The position numbers were made by a program, and so were the translations under genes. DNA of 64,000 nt from M269 sp964640795 (GTDB lineage: Bacteria; Pseudomonadota; Gammaproteobacteria; Enterobacterales; Alteromonadaceae). Below are positions 34,400 to 45,800 of this stretch, one piece after another. Location: assembly GCA_964640795.1 (NCBI GenBank), contig CAZXIN010000024.1, positions 1-64,000 on the forward strand. Direction: 5' to 3'. The notes beneath the pieces are model-generated. The model was not told the DNA's origin and did no database searches. It was given only the letters and a program-made list of their open reading frames with translations. How positions within the stretch are numbered: the first letter of the stretch is position 1; each line of letters begins with the position of its first letter.

Positions 34400-34987
34400 T
34401 TGAAAACTCTGTCTATTGCTTTTTTGATGTTTATTTCTGCTTATTCGTTTGCTGCAGACGAAGAAGGTAAGTTTGCTGTCAAAGGAGCCGGAAAAAGGGA
34501 TTGTAGTAACTTTTTAAAAGCAGCTAATGAGAGAAACACTGACCTCTATTTATACGGTGGATGGTTAGAAGGTTACCTCAGTTCTTACAACCAATTTCAA
34601 CCTTCTAATTACGATGTAACGCCATGGCAGACCACAGAGCTAATGCTCACCTTGCTGCAAAGACATTGCCAGAATAACACCGATGTTAAATTTCTGAGTG
34701 CTGTTAATAGCTTAATCAAGACCCTATACCCTATCAGGTTAGAGGATGAAAACGAACTCGTCAGGATAGACGTCAATGGTGCCCAAACGTATTTTTATGT
34801 CGATATTCTTAAACGAGCCAAGGAACGTCTCAAGCAGCTTAATTACATAAAGGGAGAGATTAATGATAAATATACGAAAGAAGATGCTGCTGCGTTTGAG
34901 GAATATCAGAAGGCAATAGGCTTGAAGGTGACTGGCATACCTGACCAATACACCTTAGCAAGCTTATTCCTTAAACCTAAAAACTAG
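34400..34987 (+). CDS. exported protein with C-terminal peptidoglycan-binding-like domain
   Basis: About 195 residues from TTG at 34400, chosen because it begins a signal peptide (KTLSIAFLMFISAYSFA), has AAGG 8 nt upstream, and lies outside the terminator of the previous gene. The N-terminal half has two Cys (DCSNF and RHCQNN) in a Rap1a/HdeA-like helical pattern (GWLEGYLSSYNQF). The C-terminal 60 residues look like a PG-binding-1 domain (LKQLNYIKGEIND... FQ-type helix YQKAIGLKVTG). Probably a periplasmic cell-wall-associated protein. Whether it belongs with the PEP-CTERM genes or is only adjacent is not clear. Confidence 0.72.
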   Translation: MKTLSIAFLMFISAYSFAADEEGKFAVKGAGKRDCSNFLKAANERNTDLYLYGGWLEGYLSSYNQFQPSNYDVTPWQTTELMLTLLQRHCQNNTDVKFLSAVNSLIKTLYPIRLEDENELVRIDVNGAQTYFYVDILKRAKERLKQLNYIKGEINDKYTKEDAAAFEEYQKAIGLKVTGIPDQYTLASLFLKPKN

Positions 34988-35026
34988 AATTCACTCTGTA
35001 TCTAATCCTACCGGTATAACAATGAT

Positions 35027-37651
35027 TTAGAAGCTGAGGTTTGGTGCTAACCATTTCTCAGCTTCTTCAATTGTCCAATTTTTACGCAGCGCATAGTCTT
35101 CAAGTTGATCTCTTTGTATTTGAGCGACAGCAAAGTAGCGGCTTTTAGGGTGAGAGAAATACCAACCAGATACTGATGCACCAGGCCACATTGCATAACT
35201 TTCGGTTAGCTTCATACCGGTATGTTTCTCAGCGTCGAGTAAATCCCAAATCGTCTGCTTTTCTGTATGTTCGGGGCACGCAGCATAACCTGGGGCAGGC
35301 CTAATACCTTGATATTTCTCTCGAATAAGATCGTCGTTAGACAGGCTCTCATCTGGCGCATATCCCCAGATTGTTTTACGTACTTTCTCATGTAGGTATT
35401 CAGCGAAGGCTTCAGCTAAACGATCAGCAACAGCTTTCACCATAATGGCATTATAGTCATCGTGAGTTGCTTCATACGCCTTAGCTAGTTCATCTTCACC
35501 TATTCCAGCAGTCACAGCAAATGCGCCTATATAATCTGCTTTACGGCTTCCTTTTGGCGCAACAAAATCACTTAAGCATCCGTTTACACCCTTATCTTTC
35601 TTGGTTTGCTGTCGTAAGTGATGAGCCATATGAGCAACCTCAGTGCGACTTTCATCTGTATAAATCTCTATATCATCTTTAACACGGTTGGCTGGAAACA
35701 GTCCTACAACACCTTTCGCTATGAGGTCATTATTTGTGATTAAGCCTTGCAACAAGTCGTTGGCATCCTGAAATAACCTCTGCGCTTCTTCACCAACCAC
35801 CTCGTCATCAAGAATACGTGGATATTTTCCTGCTAAAGACCAAGTTAAAAAGAAAGGCGTCCAATCAATATAATCGACTAATTCAGCCAAATTCACATCG
35901 ATTGCTTGCACACCCAACTGATTAGGCTCTGGCGGAATATAGGTGTCCCAATCAATATCAGCACCGTTGGCTCTAGATTGATCTAAGGTAATAGGTTTAC
36001 TACGTGGCTTTTTGCGAGCATGTTGCTCTCGCACTGTGTCATACTCTTTGCTGAGCTTACCAACATATTCATTTTTATGTTCAGGCGACAAAAGCTTTTG
36101 ACAGACACCAACAGCACGAGAAGCATTAGGCACGTATACCACTGGATGCTCGTAATTCTGTTCTATTTTCACTGCGGTATGCGCCTTAGAGGTCGTCGCA
36201 CCACCGATAAGCAGAGGCAAATCCATATTCAATCGCTGCATTTCCTTGGCAACATGCACCATCTCATCCAGAGACGGTGTAATCAGACCTGATAAACCGA
36301 TGATATCGACCTTTTGCTCAACAGCAGTCTGTAATATTTTCGCTGCCGGAACCATGACTCCTAAATCAACAATTTCATAGTTATTACATTGCAAGACGAC
36401 ACCTACGATATTCTTACCGATATCATGTACATCGCCTTTCACCGTTGCCATCAATATCTTACCGTTGGTTTGCCCTTCTTCTTTCTCAGCTTCAATGTAA
36501 GGTTCTAGGTGGGCTACTGCCTTTTTCATCACTCGTGCAGATTTAACCACCTGTGGTAAGAACATCTTCCCTTCACCAAAAAGATCACCGACCACGTTCA
36601 TGCCATCCATCAAAGGGCCTTCAATCACGTGCAGAGGCTTCTCAGCTTGTAAGCGAGCTTCTTCGGTGTCCTCAACAATGAAATCAGCGATACCCTTAAT
36701 AAGCGCATGTTCCATACGCTTATTTACAGGTAATTTTCGCCACTCCAAGGTTTCTTTGACAACAGCTTGTCCATCACCACGGTATTTGGGAGCAATGTCC
36801 AGCAATCGATCGGTTGCGTCCTCATGGCGATTTAAGATAACGTCTTCTACAGCGTCCCTGAGTTCGTCCGGTATGTCGCTGTATACGGCAAGCTGTCCAG
36901 CATTCACAATCCCCATGTTCATACCTGCCTGAATGGCGTAATACAAAAACACCGAATGCATTGCCTCTCGAACAGGATTATTACCTCGGAACGAAAACGA
37001 AATATTCGACAAACCACCCGATATGCTCGCATGAGGTAATTCTTTGCGGATACGCCTAGTTGCTTCGATAAAATCAACAGCGTAATTGTTGTGCTCTTCA
37101 ATGCCAGTCGCTACTGCAAAAATATTAGGGTCGAAGATAATATCTTCTGGGGGAAAACCAACCTGATTGACCAAAATATTGTAAGAGCGTTCACAAATTT
37201 CAAACTTACGGTCTTCTGTATCGGCTTGCCCTACTTCGTCGAACGCCATAACAACAGTCGCAGCACCGTATCGCCTGATCTTCTTTGCATGCTCAATAAA
37301 AAGCTGTTCGCCTTCCTTCAAACTAATAGAGTTAACAATAGCTTTGCCTTGCACACATTTAAGCCCGGCTTCTATCACACTCCATTTAGACGAGTCCAAC
37401 ATAATTGGAACTCGAGAGATATCAGGTTCGGAAGCAATCAAGTTGAGAAACTTAACCATAGCGGCTTCGGAGTCCAACATGGCTTCGTCCATGTTGATAT
37501 CAATGACCTGTGCACCGTTCTCTACTTGCTGACGAGCAACATCGAGTGCTTTCTCATAATCACCTTCTAGAATCAGGCGTTTAAATGCAGCAGAACCTGT
37601 GACATTGGTTCTTTCCCCAACGTTAATAAAAGTAGCGCTTGCTTGGCTCAT
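35027..37651 (-). CDS. metH: methionine synthase, C-terminal part (folate, cobalamin and activation domains)
   Basis: An 874-residue protein carrying three of the four MetH domains. The pterin-binding domain is at about 1-270 (INVGERTNVTGSAAFKRLI; DINMDEAMLD). The cobalamin module is at about 310-550, with cap helices and DVHDIGKNIVG (the His that ligates cobalt), then GLSGLITPS and GGATTS. The SAM-binding activation domain is C-terminal (IRPAPGYAACPEHTEK; ESYAMWPGASVSGWYFSHP). The homocysteine domain is encoded by the preceding gene, 29 bp upstream. The two proteins must cooperate for 5-methyl-THF + homocysteine to methionine. Third gene of the MetJ-controlled operon. Confidence 0.95.
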   Translation of the reverse strand: MSQASATFINVGERTNVTGSAAFKRLILEGDYEKALDVARQQVENGAQVIDINMDEAMLDSEAAMVKFLNLIASEPDISRVPIMLDSSKWSVIEAGLKCVQGKAIVNSISLKEGEQLFIEHAKKIRRYGAATVVMAFDEVGQADTEDRKFEICERSYNILVNQVGFPPEDIIFDPNIFAVATGIEEHNNYAVDFIEATRRIRKELPHASISGGLSNISFSFRGNNPVREAMHSVFLYYAIQAGMNMGIVNAGQLAVYSDIPDELRDAVEDVILNRHEDATDRLLDIAPKYRGDGQAVVKETLEWRKLPVNKRMEHALIKGIADFIVEDTEEARLQAEKPLHVIEGPLMDGMNVVGDLFGEGKMFLPQVVKSARVMKKAVAHLEPYIEAEKEEGQTNGKILMATVKGDVHDIGKNIVGVVLQCNNYEIVDLGVMVPAAKILQTAVEQKVDIIGLSGLITPSLDEMVHVAKEMQRLNMDLPLLIGGATTSKAHTAVKIEQNYEHPVVYVPNASRAVGVCQKLLSPEHKNEYVGKLSKEYDTVREQHARKKPRSKPITLDQSRANGADIDWDTYIPPEPNQLGVQAIDVNLAELVDYIDWTPFFLTWSLAGKYPRILDDEVVGEEAQRLFQDANDLLQGLITNNDLIAKGVVGLFPANRVKDDIEIYTDESRTEVAHMAHHLRQQTKKDKGVNGCLSDFVAPKGSRKADYIGAFAVTAGIGEDELAKAYEATHDDYNAIMVKAVADRLAEAFAEYLHEKVRKTIWGYAPDESLSNDDLIREKYQGIRPAPGYAACPEHTEKQTIWDLLDAEKHTGMKLTESYAMWPGASVSGWYFSHPKSRYFAVAQIQRDQLEDYALRKNWTIEEAEKWLAPNLSF

Positions 37652-37680
37652 AATAGTGAGTCAGTCCTAAATAATATAAC

Positions 37681-38751
37681 TTAATGTACAAAAGGTTCTA
37701 AACCCGACAAGCGCATCTTTACTGGCTTCTCCGGTATTTTTCGTGGATTAATAGAGGCGACGGCATCCGCCATGGCCTTAATATGTTCAGGTGTCGAACC
37801 ACAACATCCACCTACCACGTTGACCAAACCAGAACTCGCCCATTCTTCGATGTGTTCAGCCATTTCTTCACTACCCAAGTCATACTCGCCGAACTCATTC
37901 GGTAAGCCAGCATTAGGGTGAGCGGAAACATAACATTCTGCCACTGTTGAAATTTCCTCAACATATTGTCTCAGTAAATCAGGTCCCAGTGCGCAGTTAA
38001 GGCCAAAAGTTAATGGCTTGATATGACGTAATGAGTAGTAAAAAGCCTCTGCTGTTTGTCCAGATAACGTCCGGCCAGAGGCGTCCGTAATTGTTCCGGA
38101 GATCATCACAGGCAAACGCATGCCAAGCTTTTCAAATGTACTATCTACTGCAAAAGCAGCTGCCTTGGCATTAAGCGTATCAAAGATGGTTTCAATCAGA
38201 ATCAAGTCAGCGCCACCTTCAATCAGAGCCTCACAGGATTCCGAATAAGCTTCAACCAAGGTATCAAAATCAATATTACGCATACCCGGATCGTTCACAT
38301 CTGGAGAGATCGATGCAGTCCTATTCGTTGGCCCTAAAACACCGGCCACATAACGCGGTTTGCCTGGCGTTTCTGCGGTATATTTGTCGCAAGCTTCTCT
38401 AGCAAGCTTTGCCGCAATAACGTTAATTTCACGAGACAACGATTGCATGTCATAGTCAGCCATTGAAATGGTCGTCGCATTAAACGTATTGGTTTCAATA
38501 ATATCAGCCCCAGCATCCAAATAGGCCTCATGAATGCCTCTTATCATGTCAGGCTGAGTTAAAGTTAATAAATCGTTATTACCTTTTAGATCACTCGGCC
38601 AATCCTTAAAGCGCTCTCCACGATAGTCGTCCTCTTGGGGATCATGCTGCTGGATCATCGTTCCCATAGCACCATCCAAAATCAAGATACGTTGACTTAG
38701 TACTTGTTCAAGTTGCTGTAAAGCAGTCTCAGTTGTCACAATTTGCCTCAT
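37681..38751 (-). CDS. metH: methionine synthase, N-terminal homocysteine S-methyltransferase part
   Basis: A 356-residue TIM-barrel homocysteine-binding domain. It shows the N-terminal ILDGAMGTMIQQH and the zinc ligands Cys in GLNCALG and the GGCCGSTPEH pair. It ends at MRLSGLEPFVH, exactly where full-length MetH enters its linker to the folate domain, so this is a natural domain-boundary split and not a random frameshift. The remaining domains are in the next gene. Its ATG overlaps the metA stop by 4 bp (38748-38751), which indicates translational coupling. Confidence 0.95.
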   Translation of the reverse strand: MRQIVTTETALQQLEQVLSQRILILDGAMGTMIQQHDPQEDDYRGERFKDWPSDLKGNNDLLTLTQPDMIRGIHEAYLDAGADIIETNTFNATTISMADYDMQSLSREINVIAAKLAREACDKYTAETPGKPRYVAGVLGPTNRTASISPDVNDPGMRNIDFDTLVEAYSESCEALIEGGADLILIETIFDTLNAKAAAFAVDSTFEKLGMRLPVMISGTITDASGRTLSGQTAEAFYYSLRHIKPLTFGLNCALGPDLLRQYVEEISTVAECYVSAHPNAGLPNEFGEYDLGSEEMAEHIEEWASSGLVNVVGGCCGSTPEHIKAMADAVASINPRKIPEKPVKMRLSGLEPFVH

Positions 38752-39668
38752 ACATTTAACTTAGACAGATCAAAAGGCGTCTGTTGATACACGTAGTAAT
38801 TGAGCCAATTAGTGAATAAAAGGGTTCCATGTGCACGCCAATTCACAATGGGCGGCATAGAGGGGTCATCCTGCTCATAATAATTGTTAGGAACATCAAT
38901 CTCGATACCAGAGTTGATATCTCGCTGATACTCCAGATCAAGTGTGTCCGCATCGTACTCAGGGTGTCCCGTGATAAATACCATACGTCTGTCTTCAGAA
39001 GCCACTAAATAAGCACCTGTTTCTGCCGACTCAGCCATCACCCTCAATCCATCAATTGACAAATAGTCCTCGACTGCAACTTCACCATAGCGTGAATGTG
39101 GTGCAGAGATGAACGAATCAAACCCCCGAACTAGCTCATCATTCGTATGGTTAACTTTGTGCGTATAAACACCGAACAGCTTCTCTTTATTGAGCTTTCG
39201 ATTAACGCCGAAAAAATGATAGATCGCAGCATGTGCAGCCCAACACAAGAACAGTGTTGATTGAACATGCCTTCTCGCCCAATCCATAACAACACAAATC
39301 TTTTCCCAATATTTTACATCTTCATATTGAAGCTTGGCTAAAGGTGCGCCAGTCACAATAAGTCCGTCATACTTCTTCGACGCTACGTCATCAAATAAAT
39401 GGTAGAAAGACTCCATATGCGACTGAGGCGTGTTCTTATGACAAGCATCATCAATGCGGATCAAATCAATGTTGATTTGGAGAGGAGTGTTCGACAACAA
39501 CCTTAACAACTGCACTTCTGTTTCTATTTTATTCGGCATTAAATTCAAAATACCGACTTCAAGCGGACGAATATCTTGCGAAACAGCACGTTGCTCGTTC
39601 ATCACAAAAATATTCTCACTGTTTAATACATCAAGTGCAGGCAAGTCACCGGGAATTCGAATTGGCAT
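38748..39668 (-). CDS. metA: homoserine O-succinyltransferase
   Basis: First committed enzyme of methionine synthesis in the succinyl route. About 306 residues from ATG 39668, giving the canonical MPIRIPGDLPALDVL start with AGGAA upstream; an upstream in-frame extension to 39722 lacks family support. The nucleophile Cys is in FLCWAAHAA, and the His/Glu pair is in FITGHPEYD. Some members use acetyl-CoA, so the acyl donor is by family inference. First gene of the metA-metH-metH operon, with a triple Met box about 57-80 bp upstream. Confidence 0.95.
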   Translation of the reverse strand: MPIRIPGDLPALDVLNSENIFVMNEQRAVSQDIRPLEVGILNLMPNKIETEVQLLRLLSNTPLQINIDLIRIDDACHKNTPQSHMESFYHLFDDVASKKYDGLIVTGAPLAKLQYEDVKYWEKICVVMDWARRHVQSTLFLCWAAHAAIYHFFGVNRKLNKEKLFGVYTHKVNHTNDELVRGFDSFISAPHSRYGEVAVEDYLSIDGLRVMAESAETGAYLVASEDRRMVFITGHPEYDADTLDLEYQRDINSGIEIDVPNNYYEQDDPSMPPIVNWRAHGTLLFTNWLNYYVYQQTPFDLSKLNV

Positions 39669-39724
39669 AGTATTTCCTGCGCAAACATCAATAACGCAAT
39701 ACTGCCTTTTTCTTAGAAACAAAT

Positions 39725-39748
39725 CAACGTCTTTACGTCTAGACGTCT
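39725..39748. promoter_or_regulatory. MetJ operator, three tandem Met boxes
   Basis: Three adjacent 8-mers CAACGTCT, TTACGTCT and AGACGTCT; the last is the exact MetJ consensus AGACGTCT and the others match 6 of 8. MetJ dimers bind tandem Met boxes cooperatively with SAM as co-repressor. The site lies 57 bp upstream of the metA start. Confidence 0.85.
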
Positions 39749-39784
39749 AAATGAATTTAAAAAATAACGGCGTTTGTATAAAAA

Positions 39785-39803
39785 AAGGGGCCAAAAGCCC
39801 CTT
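39785..39803 (-). terminator. intrinsic terminator of the leucine-rich-repeat gene
   Basis: AAGGGGC / GCCCCTT with a 5-nt loop; on the minus strand it is followed by a run of Ts. It lies 36 bp after the stop of the giant gene and before the metA control region. Confidence 0.85.
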
Positions 39804-39839
39804 CAAAAAAATAACAAGTTATTGTTCACCAGTGACACT

Positions 39840-42800
39840 TTAATCGACAGGAATACCACCTTGACTTTCAAAGACATTAACCCCTCTATTGCGTAACAAA
39901 TCTACTTGCTCAGGATCATCTAAGGTCAGGTTTTCAATACCTACATCACGTAAATTAGGTAACTCAAGTAATGGTGTTAAATCCGTTACATTAGTGTTGC
40001 CAATGAATACACTTTCAAGGTTCGACAATCTATCAACACCCGACAAATCAGATACCGGTGTAAAACCACATGCCAAGAATCGTATCTGTCCCGTTATAAT
40101 CAAGCCATTAGCATTATTAACGATACAATTGACTAATGCCTCGTCGTTCAACGACGTAATAAATTCATTTATTGACTCACCAAAAACAAGCTCACCAACA
40201 ACAAATACTTGAGGATTGGAGCGCAGAGCTTCAACTTGGCCAACAAGGTTGCTATCAGTGCCTAACAGAACTGGTACGGAAGTAATATCCACAAAAGATA
40301 GTGATGGTAGAGGGCCATTTTGAATGTCGGCATCAATAAATAAACCGCTGATATCTTCTATTGGCGTCCTGACTAAAGTGACCTCTGTTAAATTGGCCAA
40401 ACCCAAAGCCGCATCAAGCGTGGTTACTTGAGAATCTGCAAGATTGAGTGATTCCAAATTAGGCAGCGCCTCAACCAATTCAAGTAAAGTATCATCATTT
40501 AAAGGGCTAGCTCGCTGAATATCAAGGCGTCGCAAATTATTCAGTTGATAAATGATATCAATTTGCTCAGCAGACAAGGCACCATTAAACACAGAAAGGT
40601 TTGTAAGCTGCGTTAAGCTACCCAAATCTGAAAAGTTTGTTGGGAAGCTGTCGTTTAAGGCTAAATTACGAAGCGATAACAACTCAACTAGCGGCGAAAT
40701 GTCGATATCGGTGAAATTCAAAAACAAGTTATTCAAACTAACACTAGACAACAACAAACCAAGATCCGTTACAGAAGTACTGTCCAAGGACAAGGTTCTC
40801 AATGTCGGTACCGTTATAATCTGAGACAACGATTCGTCAGTAAAGGTTGAACCCAAAACATTAAACTGTGCCAAATTGGGTAACTGCGTCATCGGAGAAA
40901 AATCAGTAACGCTCGTAAACCCGAGTTCAAGAAATACTAAAGAGGTTAATTGCTCAATGCCAGACAAGTCGACTAAAGCACCATCAAAACAAATTAAAAA
41001 CGTCAGCTCAGAGACCAAACGTTGTCCGTTGAAAGACACTTCATTTTGGACACAGGTTTCCAATGCTGGGTCGGCAAAAGTCAATGAACTGATTAGAACA
41101 CCCGCATTACCTTGAACATCAATACCACGCTCTCGCAATACATCCAGTTGACTTTCATCATCTAAGATCAGGCCTCCGATATCTAAGAACCGCAAACCTG
41201 ACAATTCCAATATCGGTGTTAAGTCTGTTACTTGTGTATCACTAAGCGTTAAGTTTTCAAGGTTTGTAAAAGCTTCTAACCCCGTTAAGTCAGTCACGGC
41301 AAAACCTTGGCAATTTAAGAAAGTCACCTGCTCTATCGTCCTTAAACCGTTGGTGCTATTAGCAATACAGGCTCGCAATTCAGCATCAGGAATATTATCC
41401 AAAAAGCCACTCAATAATTCACCAGACGCCAATTCTCCAAAAACATTAACTCCCCTGTCTCGCAATATATCCAATTGACTCGGGTCATCCAACAACAAGT
41501 TATTAATATCAACATTGTCCAAGTTAGGTAACTCAAGTATTGGTGTTAAATCCCTTACATTAGTACTATTAATAAACACACTCTGGAGGTTTGTGAGCTG
41601 CTCAAGGCCAGACAAATCTGATATATCGCGCAAGCTACACGACAAGAATTCAATTTGTCCTGTCACAATAAGGCCATTAGCATTATCCAAGATGCAGTTA
41701 CGTAACGCCTCATCCGCTAACGACGCGACGAAATCACTCAGCAATTCACCAAAAGCAAGTTCACCTGCAACAAATACTTGAGGACTCAAACGAAGCGCTT
41801 CAACTTGGTCAACCAGATTGTTATCAGCGTCTGGTAAAACAGGTACATTGTCGATACCCAAAAAGCTAAGATTGGGTAAAGCGCCATTCGTAATCTCGCC
41901 ATCCACAAACAAGCCACTAATATCTTCTATTGGTGTATTGCGTAACTGTACATCTCGTAAATTGACTAAAGCCGAAACAACATCAAGATTAGTGACTTCA
42001 GAATTAGATAAATCCAGCTCTTCTAGGTTAGGCAATGCTTCGACGAGCTCAATCAACCCGAAATTGTCTAACGGCTCCGGTCTGCTAACATTGAGCCGCC
42101 TCAAATTACTTAATTGATAAACCACATCAACTTGCTCTTGCGATAACACAATATTAAAAATATCTAAGGAGGTTAGTTGAAACAAATTCCCTATCTCAGA
42201 GAAGTTAGGCTGAGCATCACCAAATAGTGACAAAGAACGCAATGACTCTAGCTCAGCTAAAGGAGCAATATCCACACTAAAGAAGTTCAAAGACAAAAAG
42301 CTCAGGCGAGAGCTAGACAATAAAATGCTCAAATCAGTGACGCTTACGCTACTTAATGACAAAGAACTTAGCAATGGAGCTGCAATGACATCAGCAAGCG
42401 CTTCATCATTAAATCTTGAACCACCTACATTCAATTGTTGTAGATTAGGTAATTGTGCAATCGCAGAGAAATCAGTAACTCTATTGAAATTCGATTCAAA
42501 GAGAGTTAATGCCGTTAACTGCTCTAACCCTGTTAAATCAACTAAAGCTGCATCAGAACAAGATAGAAACGTCAGCTCAGAGACCAAACGCTGCCCATTA
42601 AAAGACACCTCTTCTTGAACACAAGCTTCCAATGCTGGGTCGGCAAAAGTCAATGAACTGAGTAGAACACCCGCATTACCTTGAACATCAATACCACGCT
42701 CACGTAACACATCCAATTGACCTTCATCATCTAGGATAAGGCCTTCGATATCTAAAAACCGTAAACCTGACAATTCCAATATCGGTGTTAAGTCTGTTAC

Positions 42801-45800
42801 TTGTGTGCCACTAAGCGTTAAGTTTTCAAGATTTGTAAAAGCTTCTAACCCCGTTAAGTCAGTCAGGGCAAAACCTTGGCAATTTAAGAAAGTAACCTGC
42901 TCTATAGTGCTTATAAAACGAGTGTTATCAGCGATACACGCCACCAGCTCCGGATCAAGAATACTCTCAAGCGCATCATCTAAAGGTAGCCCTTGAATAG
43001 TATCACCAAAAACAAATACTTGAGGGTTATCAATTAGAACATCTATTTGTTGCGCGAGTAGGCTATCGTCAAAAACCACAAGTGAAGTGACTCCAAAAGT
43101 GCGTAACGTGGGTAAAGGTCCTTGCGAAATATCACCATCAACAAATAAGCCGGATATATCGGTTATGATGGAGCTTCCAAACAAAGTAACTCGTTGAATA
43201 TTGTTTAATTCAGCAAGAGGGCTTAGATCTGTCACATCGGTTTCACTACCAAGACTTAGAGTCGTTAAATTGGGTAAAGCATTGACAAGTTCAACAAGCC
43301 CTTCATTGTCTAGTCGATTTTCACGAACAATATCTAACTCTTCCAAATTAGCTAATTGGTATATAGATTGAACCTGCTCATTATTGAGCTCTTCTGCAAA
43401 ATCTCCACCTGTTATCGTTAGCGACCTAATCTGTGTTAGGGCTGCTATTTGCTCAAAGTCACCAACTGAATCTCTTGCCAAGGTAAGGTCCTGCAATCCT
43501 GACAATGTAGCAATCGACGATATATCGATAGGTGCAAAACTCAACACGTTAAGCTCACGCAAAAGCTCTACTGATGACAAAGCACTCACGTCTGTTACAG
43601 AGGAAAATCTAAGAGTTACAGCAAATAGATGCGGTAACCTACTTAAAACCTGCAATTCTTCGTTCCCGAAATTCTCTTCGTCGTTAATCAATATATGTTG
43701 TAACGAATCAACTTGGGAAATTGGTGAATAATCATCAATACGTGTATTTGTTAGGGTCAACTGTGTTAAGGAAGTCAAACCATCAATTCCTTCAATGCTC
43801 CGTACATTTTCTCCAGAGCAAGAAATGCCATTAATGTCAGATACGAAAGTTAAATTTGTTTCCCCATCAAATCTTTCACGACTATTTATAATACAATTTC
43901 TAAAACCTTCATCTTCAATAGTAAGTAATAAATCATCAATAAAGACTTCGAAAGTCAACTCACCAATAACCTCTACTTGCTCCGATTCTCTTAAAGCTTG
44001 AACTTGAGCAGCTAAAAGGCTGCCACTTGTTGTACTAATAAAACCAATATTGAGAGTCCTCAGACTTGCTAACGGACCTTGAGATAAGTCACCATCAGTA
44101 AATAGTGCTGAAATATCAGTGACAGCAGAATTGAAAAGGTTGATCCGCTGTATATCACGTAGAGAAGCTACAGGGCTAATGTCAGTAATATTTCTTCCGC
44201 TGATATCGATAGTCACTAAATTAGGTAAAGCTTCTACTAATTCAGCTAAACCCTCGTTGTTTAATCCATCTTGACGACCGATACTTAACTCTCGTAAGCC
44301 TGTCAACTGATAGACGATATCAATTTGTTCTTGAGTGAGCAAAGCGTCATCATCACCAAAAATACTGAGCGACTGTATTTGAGTAAGCTGGCCTATTTGT
44401 TCAAAATCACTTATGGCAAAAATATTGATTCCAAATGATGTTAATCTCTCAAGTTCAATGACTGTTGAAATATCAATGGCTTGATTTCCAAAAATATTCA
44501 ACTCTCTCAATGTTGCCAATTGAGAAAGGCTGCTGAGACTGTCAACTTGGGTATTAGGGCCGAGCTGGAACTCTCGTATGCTCAAGGATGAACTAATAAT
44601 TTCCAAATCGTTATTGTCGAAGCTACTATTGTCAATTGAAAAAATACCGAGTCCATTAAAGCTGGCAATGACACTAAAATCTTGAACACTAACATTTGAT
44701 AAAATAAGTGAAAAAATAGAGGATATACTTGCAAGGCTTTCAAGATCAGTATCATCAAACCCCTGACCATCAATAAGAATACGCCTAAGTGTTGCGATTT
44801 CACTAACAGGTGAGAAATCTTCAACATTTGTTTCGAATAAACTAATGCTCAATAAAGAAGTTAAGCCTTGAATTCCTTGAAGATCCTGTATACCAGTGTC
44901 ACTACAGAACAGCCCCAAAACCTCTGATGCAAAGGTTAAACCTTGCGTATTCTCAATTATGCAATCTCTTAAGCTCTGGTCGGCAATAGTAGTCACAAGA
45001 TCTTCGATCAATACAAGGAACTGCAATTCGCCGTTCACTTCAACTTGCGGTGATAATCTTAGTGCCTCAATTTGCGCTTCAACTCGTCCTCCTCGCGTAG
45101 CACTTAAGTTACTTATATTGACGGTTCTAAGAGAAGCAATTGGACCTTGGGAAATATCACCATTTATAAATAACGCACTCAAATCTTCAAGGGGCGAATT
45201 ACCTAAAGTAATCTCTTGAAGATTTGACAACTGAGTTAGTGGATCTAAGTTGGTTACTCTAGTATTGAGGATTCTGACTGAGACAAGGTTTGGTAAAGCA
45301 TTGATTCTTTTTTGTAACCCTTCATTATCTAAAAATACAGGGCCTTGAGCAATTACACTCTGTAAGCCTTTAAGCGTATAGACTACTTCAATCTCTCTCT
45401 CAGTTAAAAGAGTCCCGAAATTAGAAAATGAAGTCAGTTGCGTGAGTTCCGCAAGATCGTCAAAATTGGAAGCAATCTGACCAGAAAACGACAAGCTACG
45501 TAAAGAAGGCAATTCTGCTAAAGGACTTATATCCAAAAGAGTATTGCTTAAAAACAAGTTACGTATATTTGTGCCCGACAAAAGGCTTAGGTCGGTAATA
45601 GAGGTCGAGTCGAGTCTCAGATCTACCAAGCTAGGCGCTTGTATAATAGCGGCCAAGTCGCCATCATCAAGTAAAACATTGCGTATGACCAACGTGCTTA
45701 ATTGAGTAAGTTCGCTGATCGGTGAATGATCTTCAATCCTATCACTAGTTAACGATATGAGATTTAAGGCACTGAGCTGCTCTAAACCTTGTAAACTAAA

